Below, piece after piece: positions 54,801 to 62,200 of a stretch of 64,000 bases of DNA. Position 1 is the stretch's first letter. Every line of letters starts with the position of its first letter. The notes under the pieces are model-generated. The model saw only the letters and a list, made by a program, of their open reading frames with translations, was not told where the DNA came from and made no database searches. The translations under genes and the position numbers were made by a program. Source of the stretch: RGIG1681 sp017467625 (GTDB lineage Bacteria > Bacillota > Clostridia > Christensenellales > UBA1242); NCBI GenBank assembly GCA_017467625.1, contig JAFUSN010000004.1, positions 596,163 to 660,162 on the forward strand. Direction: 5' to 3'.

Positions 54801-55678
54801 TTGAACAGTATGAAACTGAGATTTTGTTGGAAGTTAACAGATTTATTGAGTATGATGTTTCAATAAAGACATTAACATCAAATATACTAAGACCAGTTGC
54901 ATATAAATACACCAGTACACTTGCAAATTTTGCGGTTGTTTCGACCATAACTGTTCAAATTCCACTTGAAATTCAATTTGAAATTAGTTCTGGAAATTAT
55001 ATTCCAATTTCTGCAACTTTGGAATGGGAATTTAATGCGTTGTCTAAAAACACAATTGTTGCTGGTGATATTTCTGCAATTCCAATTTTCCATAGATCTC
55101 AGCTTGAAATTACTGATAATTCGGTTGGATTGAAAACGAATGCAGATTCAAATGTTGTTGAAATGACAACACTAGGTAAAGATAGTCAAGGAAATTTAAT
55201 AGTTCCAGAAGGAATAACTATAATTCAAATTGATACCACAAAAATGCTTAATCAAGTGTTTAGTGACTTTAATGATTTTATTCAAATTTACAGCAAAGAC
55301 TTGAATTTTAGTGATAAAGATGCTGTTGATGCTGAGCCATATAAAGATTTACTAAGATTTGTGGTTTTGAATGAAGTTCAATATTCATTCTTAATGTCAC
55401 AAATGCAAACTGTTTCAAAAGCAGATGCAATGGGTGAGACTCTTAGAAAATATACTGAGCTTATTTCATCAACCATTGTTGAAAATAGTGATGTTAATAA
55501 TAACACAATTTCAATTAATGTAAATCAAGGTAAACAATATGTGTTTGCATATTATTCAGAGAAAGCTGAAGTGAATAAAATTATAAACACAAAGATTGTT
55601 CAAAAACTTTCTGATAGCTACTTAATTTTAGAAGGAAATTCAAGTTCTGAACTGTCATTGATTAGCATTGGTTATTAA
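42863..55678 (+). CDS. Giant membrane-anchored surface protein 2 with InlB-type repeats (4271 aa)
   Basis: One uninterrupted frame of 12.8 kb. The N-terminus MKRLRKSVK is followed by a membrane helix (about 10-34) and HNRGGKG, as in the other two giants. The start at 42863 is set by GTGAGG and the promoter. Residues about 60-770 form the shared N-terminal domain (ALESNYFVYLDSNDKKVFV). From about 776 come canonical InlB B-repeats (YNLHGGTYGDNHPTKVNYD, then GYTFTGWDI). A long middle (about 1100-2180) with few recognisable repeats follows. Degenerate repeat modules then alternate with unique beta-rich blocks, each opening with AxWxxNTY-type linkers (near 2340, 2595, 2755 and 3087). The C-terminus (ELSLISIGY) has no sorting signal. 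It is probably a very long extracellular filament or adhesin; the function is inferred from the repeat class. Confidence 0.85.
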   Translation: MKRLRKSVKILILILSAIVVAVGVTIGVIIATHNRGGKGSEPSPVEPTEDVIPIDQDKLDDLSNDINVSQSEYAATLTTYDNAPYVEYGRNVDSACSYKTITALESNYFVYLDSNDKKVFVTYKFENGTYTFKTLTNKVSSGGFVRDEAVDYEIDYTDHFVLVRSFLRTRVDDQLDSSIYDVVDIKDFTDIKVTYSFDDTDGYASLDPVKFSDNFLIYIQYRDLQLVGTTYTGVTDFHAINLNNSDEKFEVVDVSFVGEPKIYFSFFKNCFVFKNLNTQDMNVCYINNEKLIKFDIQSQKNENDQPISSFDVRALSQDKIFVTETINGGAKKYYVCDFSTEQANLLNYELTEGYSGAQVHSISSDASSYYVTETNDSGDSVKKYFSANNEFLFSYSGNYEILRISGKNFVTEEAIYEIQGQNKIEKVLEFSVENGTYLIQSDIVSDSFVIKREGSFEIVDITGKTIFRNAELDVQEEVNGEIETINLNLSMFKIYNVYGEYTTGYAKEEDEYYYFLINAKTGEYSFIDDYYQNDNVHYLNSNGACFYLTQDPTEKFAVYANGEKLFEGFDQFRFAEQWMMGTIFECYTSGEVSKVVLLKSVYSLIMINEGSSVNPFTILDIFSDYITPYDFYEKTNDTHNNVKLTVWDNYYHGGDMGTDVSERAYKIESLTDYYYVSSTNFEVEFQHTTSNDNHDIYLKYEMGTDGSTITRTSAQFIDRSGSKVNMTIYDQSLSVSSHKSSYYFKHKDFNKLYHFGWPNGKESVITYHNATKTGFPYEITYNLHGGTYGDNHPTKVNYDQTFTVNNPTKTGYTFTGWDITYGTNFYAIGTKETSFENIIKPDETTNKVNFDAQWKANTYSILYVMNSGGWKDAKDRDIEHATKGIYDTVFTVHNPYRPGYTFMGWDITGMDDVTHYYGGHTEDKYYPAFNTTGNTLTDVTTRLFMNLHSTEGATVTFTAKWNARTYTIYYYGNNDVSRYSAKYTKTINGVNVTCTRVSYTSDQTDRYEYTTTQTVTYNTNFTTYPSDLFTRKYHSFQGWSIARYENIADVKITDKTYWNAGREYTYKTQGITYLYAIWKQNTYKVEFGYETPIGGASIDSAVPTTQIKNTTNDGAGDQVFYEYVVKKNGVQCTASNSNVGKSFAEVPGFSGSSGVDFSVELNLASNNGWQTYYEIYKIELLHFAYGSGSSSSSGTDTTIELNKDSAKPTSDNGVEFIKMTSSSYNEYYQMKKSPVTSAYNYFRYDFTFDGGATISFGRVYYPHADDNYSEIAVETGEFGFQIKVYARAKQITGDKLKNTSLSSGSGTIDAYNVTPVYKVGKNDYYVFVNGKKYSLSLEGSNKPSGYYKLNASGTLTKSSETIVNGSTDGSTIYIGSGQGYAPSGNGDLVAYYLRVSPAPAGVKDSDYTLSSRNYANTQILKIRPEQKIISVSTNASDGLTSSNQYDLTSYLSSIVVTFNSTQQANRTLSFSRTTSTSGWGKPSMPPTDGKGGYSGTNNKIVLFDVSYQAYKTLEIYSDGQNFAIMYLVTDTSTNETFYILYINTLDASVRVESTFSHFNSTVQTTITNQDSRSDGKNYPNTATVSIMKSKDGTKDFSKDGTEDFSIANPLNFTVQPSNSVIMSIIPAKGFIVTGISVNVGGSSKMSIALDESTFSKLLVSNATDGYLTTYYNGSSYQISKKSTSTLVQQGRYVGESTRHGLFIQNSKTTSWTTGTIDSFDNIYFLISGMTSDVTITVTTKSYIEFGFVDSTSGTQLGYDSTKTTKAGKLTKLHMLVNTGSGWVRVGNGTVDASYLIVTDVQGDNSHKVFRLIFLGLKDYFKNGVKFYASGENYSAYFSGAKAYNNSSTYALKYPYDGINQSNFEGRKSNGEPLTLKSDGVNNINIGVSQNTTYNQDDQLTYVYLTDSDLFSVLNRGKETKHITNDDKEICKHILIMSVQQNQNVNLKTSSYLYNQKLTESYINSFDASALKKTYYGTNGQYGPDTYYSYYDGTAGIYGGSGLNLSFKKDDNYVRVYQLDYVSGNYSKKQSWFNDTVLSNIELSYTPYNSNKTNFNYQTLDKSGKTTVSTDNDNVKISGYGIKFIYREIPGYYLQFIDILIPEYSTFTIPIRTQGLNEYGDYNYSKLISIGTEHISFRVVHNQSNAEYEIYLYDTSGSATAGEKSIAILSGNIDVNFYSMAYSYKINYNKNYGNSSSYYTVSDIPSDTGYYDSMKELNGSTINGITATKPSMFGYTFIGWSSNPFDSNAELWNSQSKWTDVTSHFNYLNRNNLISGANLSAVEFYAPNQAGIMNFITDTGFHSTENYNFWAKHHSLFVKTMTNSSNHISIENALETTLYAVWKANTYLLTFDFNDANNGIGSSTAQIGRFDSGSYKFNLGYSGISAGNLGIYNGIQKLSTKYYFYVKFDSDDWFVTDSQTLTNAELNEFYAYHTNSVKATSLMVENKLDFIIDKYGYTWLGWMFKDEPNGSLLYSTTANTTSTGLITLTSEQLSKFSDVHEIGEIKFVYKDKNTYEFNYVYFYEYGTSGVNVSDYLNGDSGSKTYSGNFAYFDTSLAYDGYKTTTSKINGISRNSSNGSEVLYLGNSRYIVLHSSWKVNNYTVVIDWRDSNSTYDGNVVYNSTGHVGSTFVTNKSDIANQKVGTGLNYISMFTTDFDNALFISDLANKVPVRIGYRFVGWSFVYNSTTVNQVLNKFYNGDIFGTYEIFDSIVNDRALYTSSTILGYSDFSNKFNNLVEGYGDREGNNDHYIYIFALWEEEVFNANVVLNIDTLQLKNAYENDSKYNAGFYKLVSTGGVINVDYSSFETVIDSNYLKQNGSGNYTYADAIINVDFVFKFDDAIENAYCTINSTKYYLKDFFAISTGYYFTGLRTTSDDGSTTLISNTFNTSFAPYDSSKNNALVNKNNNGKVEIKKSTFDYNFYLTLNRSNAKLMNDSTIFETDNRNALSSINYTDSIFGGSTNVGYLTVGGKKIYIEIEKDPNSSNNDVAYIRYEGKKYRLEFSDNIIVQKPFLKFTDGNTLRTIQFNSEGKPFISTSTLSRAIELSFGITIKDYLSGLEENIPMALRSAVSTFVPQTTRQFTLYAGWEIKNDFVVSLVNGNNTLGEHTEYSNPGLAGFYQIDSLSSNNNTEVGITNSNVTFYDDISLGMTPYFNGRFLSLVTFVYHSIDDENNNVAEYTVSIKFKWNNETYRHEIEYITFKKNADDAGMVLYNFIRLSADDSYVVRFLTGSGTDSITNRLTDSLSVLDKNSFDISNGFFKVLRYLFASDGNYDGRIDVSKTTMNLTDLMSDIEVTCYYSIQTYHVVLDSLLNDDGELPEEYGVRDQYILPWSMEDLQAVADVTSVNYPQGSSYDSAVNYKLMITATISEDVNSTVSTTYNIPYGYYIYGSAEGITTGGQGNRPWDPMHIKPEYQSNLYRYAGYDQIYTYGYYTNGGSQVQIKGLEGDPYYAQGSAVLTQRSYYDLAIRLNLPFYTFNGWYELVGEVTKDGKTVTVARTFGYDDQRTYIGRNIHLYAYYYANNKPVSIQFYEWDDATNAYTKMDASNYTRNSDLTNTFFSPVGVDSILTPIEGNQRYADEQGRVILNEQITYGFDTIAFNNENYNPKNFNTGQTSASYQILSNKLLKIYWNYLYKYQTLKFTKNGESYYIQYDESTKEFFYVDDNGTHRGIVSKNIGSISTTYPYKFTETNSDEIPLEFDEIVRYDYPGAKMYLKMANSVLDKYYEFKRISWSEGRTTYTIDGETKVATEWLKTYYPRFAVTVGGITYFWLPHWQPTEHTTGVTTAEYIFTEEGNGLSTIGNQAIDFAVIYEMYAEVDDVYYPIIYPKMIKGDEGGSPYINPIKTRVNQNEYNSYAYVEINDDKFYYAYKEIPAERYLYRDYDSSGFINIAEFSHSVYSPVNDNFRMNITAATTKGTWESNATYLNILPNKNSGLHYPDQTYGLLGYIGVTNEDLDNMRSGENGDNKIYQAFKKAIDGTTLEQYETEILLEVNRFIEYDVSIKTLTSNILRPVAYKYTSTLANFAVVSTITVQIPLEIQFEISSGNYIPISATLEWEFNALSKNTIVAGDISAIPIFHRSQLEITDNSVGLKTNADSNVVEMTTLGKDSQGNLIVPEGITIIQIDTTKMLNQVFSDFNDFIQIYSKDLNFSDKDAVDAEPYKDLLRFVVLNEVQYSFLMSQMQTVSKADAMGETLRKYTELISSTIVENSDVNNNTISINVNQGKQYVFAYYSEKAEVNKIINTKIVQKLSDSYLILEGNSSSELSLISIGY
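47627..47674 (+). repeat. 24-bp tandem duplication in giant gene 2
   Basis: Two adjacent 24-base units (47627-47650 and 47651-47674) differ at one base and encode SKDGTKDF-SKDGTEDF. They keep the frame and look like a recent slippage event. Confidence 0.85.
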
Positions 55679-55730
55679 TTATGACCTACAATAAGTTTTG
55701 GCTTAAAATGGCAAATTTTGACGCAAAATA

Positions 55731-55765
55731 AAAAAGAGCAAATAAATGTATTTGCTCTTTTTTTT
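55731..55765 (+). terminator. Terminator of giant gene 2
   Basis: A 14-bp perfect stem (55731-55744 with 55749-55762), 4-base loop, then T residues. Confidence 0.92.
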
Positions 55766-55880
55766 GTCAAATAGAAAAATTATGAAACAAAAACAATCAA
55801 GATGGTGTAATTTTTTAAAAAATAAGTAATTAGTAAATTTTAAATGCAAAAAATTCAAATAAAATTTTATTGAAATTCAT

Positions 55881-55900
55881 ATGGACAAATTGCACAAAAA
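55881..55900 (+). repeat. 20-base intergenic direct repeat, copy 1
   Basis: ATGGACAAATTGCACAAAAA; copy 2 is at 55987-56006 and differs only at base 5. Confidence 0.75.
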
Positions 55901-55986
55901 ATTCATAAATTTTAAGCAATAAAAAGTAATTAAAACATAACTAAAAATGCATTAAAATTCATGTGGTTTTTATTTAATAACTATAT

Positions 55987-56006
55987 ATGGTCAAATTGCA
56001 CAAAAA
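55987..56006 (+). repeat. 20-base intergenic direct repeat, copy 2
   Basis: ATGGTCAAATTGCACAAAAA; it lies 106 bases after copy 1, upstream of the giant gene 3 promoter. Confidence 0.75.
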
Positions 56007-56157
56007 TTTATTGCTATTTTTAAATAATTGTTTCAAAATTTGATTTAAAAAGGCTCAAAAAATGGGGTGTTATGTCGAATTTTGGTTTTTAAAATATAAT
56101 TATATAATCATAACCATTTATTTTATTAAAAATTTTGGTTTTATTTTTAAATTTCTC

Positions 56158-56186
56158 TTGTTATTTTAAAACAACTTTGATATACT
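56158..56186 (+). promoter_or_regulatory. Promoter of giant surface gene 3
   Basis: TTGTTA (56158-56163), 17-base spacer, TATACT (56181-56186). The start is near 56193. The leader of about 63 bases carries the inverted repeat TATCG-CA-CGATA (56202-56213) and TGGAGAA before the ATG. Confidence 0.7.
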
Positions 56187-56255
56187 AATATAGTAATATA
56201 TTATCGCACGATATACGCGCAAAGAAAACAAAAGAATTTTTATGGAGAACTTCTT

Positions 56256-59200
56256 ATGAAAAAACTAACTAAATCATTCAAAATTTTGATAATTTCAGTT
56301 GTGTCAATTTTGGTTGCCACGGGCGTCGCTCTTGGTCTTGTTTTTGGTTTGAGAAACAAAAGTAAAAACAATACTAACTTTACCGATGCTCAGGTTGAAC
56401 TTTTGTCAGAGCTATCTAGTGTGAATTTATCAAAAAAAGCATCAAATGTTAATGATGCTACAACAATTTCTGGACTTACTAAAGATAACTTTATTGCTTC
56501 GAGTTCAAACTTTGTTGTTTTTGGTGATTCTAGTGAAAATTTTGTGTATGCAAAGTCGAATTCTGGTTATACTAACTTATCAGAAAAACTTGCACATTCC
56601 ATAAATTCTGAAGCAACTAATTTGCAAATTTCTAATGCGTATCAAAATCATTTTTCTTATACTTACAAGTTGAATGGAAGGATTTTCTTTGCTTTTGCAG
56701 ACTTTGAGAATGGTGAAATAAAGTTTATTAGTGAATTTGGTTATGAACTCAGTGTTAATGATTTACCAATGCATGACGAAGTTGAATTTTATCCTAATGT
56801 GGTTTTAAAGCAATATTACTATGTTTTTGAAATAAATCATTCAAATTCAATAACTCAAATTGTAGGAACATACACAGAAAATTCTGTGTTAAATGAAAAC
56901 TATATTGTTTCGACTAATGAAATTACAGATGGAAATTTGGTGAAAATTTCGTATGATGATGGAAAATCATTTTATACATCTTTTGATTCTAAGAACTATC
57001 AAATTTACTCAATCAATGACAAAGTGATTAGGAAAAATGTGATAAATCTTGAAGGTGCAACTAATTTAACAAATTCAGAGAGTTTTATTTTTGCAGAATT
57101 TGAATCAAATTATAAATTTTTTAATAAAAAACTTGAAAAATGGTTTGATGTTAATCCTCATGCAAATTACGACAAATTGACACTTGTTGAGTATAGTTGT
57201 TTAAATTATTTTGGTGTTTTTGAGCAAAAGGTTGAAAATGATAATGCTTTAGAAGATGGGCTTGTTGTATACTATGACTTAAACTTGAATGAAGTTTTGA
57301 CTTTTGAATCAAGCGCAATAAATGGCCAATTGCCAAAAGTTTTATATTCAACAAATAAGGCAATTTTGGTTACTAATGGAATTTTAGAGGGTAATAAAAA
57401 AATCAACCCTGAGTATTTAAAAAAGTTTGATTTTCCGGTTGATGAGACTGTTCCTGTTACTAATGATTATTTTATTGTCCCTGATGAAATTTATTACAAT
57501 GTATATGGGATTGATGGCGATAAAATTGAAAATGTTAGGTTTGCTCAAATTGGAGACTTGGGTGATGGCTTTTTCTTTGCTAGAAACCTCATAACATCAA
57601 CAGAAGATGGTGTTCCTGTTACAAATGAAGGATTTTACTTGATTGATATCAATAATTCAAGCGTAACATCACTTTCAAAATTTTATATTGATGATGAAAA
57701 TTTAAATGCTTTAATGGCATTTTCAACTGGATATTACTTAACCACAACCGAAGTGCCTAGTGTTTATAATTTAAATAAAAATGGTGAAATTGTTAAGGAT
57801 AACGTTGTTGGACTTTTTTCAAATGATGGTGATGGTTACTATGTTTCGCTTTCTAACAACAAGGTTTTTGCCATTCAAGAAAGCACTTCACAATTGTACA
57901 TTTCAACGCTTGTCGAAAATATTGATAATATTAACAATTATTCAGTGAGTGACGATTTTTATGATGTTGAAGTTGAGCCATTTGATATTGAAATTGATCC
58001 ATACTCAAACTCAACAAATGCAACAAGTTCAAGTGGTGGTTCAAGTTCTTATTTTACGGTTACTGCAAAAACAATGGATCAACACACAAGTGAAGCTGAA
58101 GATTGTTATGCACAATTGAATTTTACATTTTCAAGTGGAAGACATCCAACAAAGTTTAGACTCCATGTTTTGAGAGATGGTTGGTCTAATGAGCCATACT
58201 TTTGGCTATTTTTCACCATAAATTCGTCATATGATGGGTACGATTTGGTTGGAAAGTGGGGTGAACATAACAATAGTGGTGCAAATGGAACCAGTTTAAC
58301 AACAAAAGCTTCTGGCTCTTCTTGGTCTTATGGAAGTCGAACATACACATGGTATGCACATCAATATTGGTCGTATACTGGATATGCAAATCATTTGTCA
58401 GCATCAGATTCATATACATCAGTAACTGTTTGCTTTCAAATTGGTGGTGGAAAATTTGATAATCCATTTATGGATATTGATGGTGATGATAGATCATATT
58501 TTAATGGTGAAAATTATAATAAATATAAGGTAACATATGATGGAAACACTTCAACATATGGTGGAACTATACCTTTCTCTGTTTCAAATGAAAACAACAT
58601 GATTGAACCATATGGACCTGCTGTCGAGATTGTAGATGATGGTGGAGGAGGTGGTTCATCTTACTCTAATCCAACAATTGTTACATATCAGTCAAGTTTT
58701 ACAACCCTTCCATCATATTGGTATACTAGATCCAATTATACATTCCTTGGTTGGAGCACGAGCCAATCAAGTTATTATAATACTAACGGTTTTTCTGGAA
58801 GTTACACATCTGCTTCAACCTCTTACACATATTCAACGATTGGGAATACGACCTTATACGCAATTTGGAGACCTAACTGGGTTACTAGCACAAAATATTA
58901 CAGCACAACAGACAGAACTTACCATTATTATCATCAGATGCACAGAAATGGTATGGATGACCAAAAATCAATTTCTGTGGATTCTGGTACGTATGAATTA
59001 AGATTCTATTACTATGCTGTTACAGAATCTAAATCTTATGACTATGTTACGGCGACTTATAACGGAACAACATCTTCAAAAATGGGGAGTTCATCAAGTG
59101 GATCAATTGATAACGGCTATGTTTCGCTCTCAAAAAATCTTTCTTCAACTAATACAGTTACTTTGACTGCCCATACTGATGGCAGTACATCAAACCCTGA

Positions 59201-62200
59201 TACATATGTTGTTTATGTTGGTGTTTATAAATACATCACCATTACATTCGCAGGAAATGGTGGAACAAATGGAACGACATCATATGTTGAAACGTTAAAT
59301 GGAAGTTCTACAACAGTTGGAACGCTTCCATCAACGAGTAGAACGGGTTACACATTTGATGGATGGTATACGGCAGAAAGTGGTGGAAGTCAAATTTCAG
59401 CGTCAACCTCAGTTTCTGCTAACACAACATATTATGCTCACTGGACGCCAAATAAATATACGGTTCGATATCATATTAAATGTAATGCAAGTGCTAATGG
59501 TAGTGGATATACATATTACGATCAAACTAACTTGAGTTATGGAACATCATATAATTATGTTAGTTACGCAACTGCCATAGCAAATTCAGCAAGTGGTAAT
59601 GTTGGTTACTGGGATGAAGGCCTTGGTTGGTCATTTAATAAGTGGTTATCATCAGCCTCAACTAGTGGAACTGCCACTGGTCTTTCTGGATCTTTTTCAA
59701 ATTTAACATCAACAAATAATGCGATAGTTACCGTTTTTGCACAATATTCTAGAACGAAAACAGTAGTTTATAATTCTAATAAACCATCTGGTGCATCAAC
59801 ATCAATTTCAGGATCAATGACAAGTACAACTTGGACTCAATATACATGTACTGTTAAAGATGGTGATAATATTAAAGATTCGATGTATACTCCACAGTCT
59901 TATACATATTCTTTACCAGCAAATGCATATTCACTTTCTGGATATACTTTCCAGGGGTGGGCAACGAGTTCTACTGGAAGTGTAGAATATTCAAATGAGG
60001 CAGATTATACACCAAGTCGCAGCTGCTTTGTTGCCCCAACTGTAAATCTTTATGCAAAGTGGAGTGCAAACGCATATACAGTTACTTACAAGGCAAATGG
60101 CGGAAGTGGAAGTGACAGGACTCAAGATGTTACATTTGACAGTAGTTTCACTACAATTTTGTGCAATTACAGAAAGAGCGATTATCAATTTTATGGTTGG
60201 AGTACAGATAGTTCTAGTTACAAAGGGTCTTCAAATACATTAGCTGGAAGTTACACATCAGCTGGAACCAGTTACACATATACAACCGCTGGAAATACAA
60301 CACTTTATGCAATTTGGATGCCTTATTGGGTGACTGCAGACACAGCAGCGGATGGTTCAGAGATTGTTTCTGGTGGTGCAAGTGACCCTGAAAATTATAG
60401 AGTTCCTTATGGAAGCTGTGTATGTTCTTCTGGATCTGGAGTGAATTATTATCTCGTTCAATATTATACAGAGGATCCTTATGTTATTTTCACTAGAGAA
60501 GATGGCGACACTGATTCAGTTTATATGGTTGTAATTTCTCTTGATAGTGGAATAGTTCTTACCGATAGCAATAGCAACTATCCAAGCTGGACATTTGAGC
60601 AAGAATATACATACAATAATGTTACTTACTATGTGCATTTATATCAGTGGTTTTTTAGTGAATCGGGTCGATTGTATGTGTTTATGGGTGGGTCTGAATC
60701 CTATGAAATAAATAGTCAAACTGGAGTGGATTTAACACTTTATTCAAGTGATAATTATTATGATAGAGTTTTTGAATTTTTGTTTGGTGGAGATTCTGGA
60801 AGTTCGTCTGGAGAAAGAGTTTATCATTTTTATCATTATTTAAGCAGAAATTCCATTAATCATATTTTAAATGTTGCTCTTCCAAGTGGGGAGTATTCGC
60901 TTAAAGCATATTGGTATGCAAAATCTGAAGCTAGTCATGACTATGGAAGGGCCACATTTAATGGAACGCCAACATCAAAATTTACAAGTTCAAGTTCTGG
61001 AACAGCAACAACTGGTGTTTATGATATAAGTAAAACAACGGCATCAAACACACTTACTCTTGAGGCACATACAGATACTTCTGTATGTAATGATAGTTAC
61101 ATTGTTCGCATTGGACTGTATAAAGTTATCACAATTTCATTTAATGGAAATGGAGGATCATCTGACTCAAAAGTTTTAGATGAAGTTAGATATGATTCAA
61201 ACGCAACACTTGGAACTCTTCCATCTTCAACGAGGCTTGGATATACATTTAATGGTTGGTATACAGCATCAAGTGGAGGAAGCCAAATTTCTGCATCAAC
61301 CTCAGTTGGTGCAAATGTAACTTATTATGCTCACTGGACCGCAAACACTTATAACATTAGTTATTCAACAACAAATAGAACAGTTGCTGAAGTTTCTTGG
61401 GGAACAAACCATCCAACTACAGCAACTTATGATAGTCAATTTACGGTAAGTAATCCAACTCTTTTGGGTTATGATTTTGCTGGTTGGTCTATTACTGGAA
61501 TGTATGATGGTGACACACACTATTATGGTTCAAGCACAACAACTGGAACCACAATTGATTCAACCACTGCAACAACATTCAAAAATTTACATGCAACAAA
61601 TAATGCAACAGTTTATTTTGAGGCATGTTGGACGCCTCACACATACACAATTTCTTATAATCTTAATAAAGGCACGGGTTCAACAACTCCAGCTTATGGA
61701 ACAAATCATCCAACAAGTGGAACTTATGACACTTCATTTACTGTAAACAATCCAACAAGAACGGGTTACTTGTTTGCTGGTTGGACAATCACTGGAATGG
61801 ATTCAACAACCCATACCTATGGTTCAAACACAACAACAGCAACCTCACTTTCGGGTGTTACTGCAACCAGCTTTAAAAACTTACGCGCAACCGCGGGAAC
61901 GGTTACTTTTACTGCGCAGTGGACTGCAATTACTTATACAGTTAGGTATAACATAAAATCAAATTCTTCAGCAAAAGTTTACTATGATCAAGTGTGCTTA
62001 TATGATCAAACTTATTCATATGTTTCATATGAAACTGCTTACACAAACTCAAGTGCAGGAAATGTTGGGGCTTGGACGCAATATGGCTGGTCATTTGGCT
62101 GGTGGAGCTGGGGTGATTTTTACAAGTTTGGTGGTTCAACTCACTATTCAGGTGAATTTACCAATTTGTTAAGCACGAATGGTTCTGTGCGAAATATGGT

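Larger units (their letters stand above)
55766..56157. other. AT-rich intergenic region between giant genes 2 and 3
   Basis: About 390 bases with no gene, extremely A+T-rich. It contains a 20-base direct repeat differing at one base (55881-55900 and 55987-56006; ATGGWCAAATTGCACAAAAA), 106 bases apart, and looser copies of AAATTCATRTGG and AAATGCA motifs. No RNA gene is evident. Confidence 0.55.
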
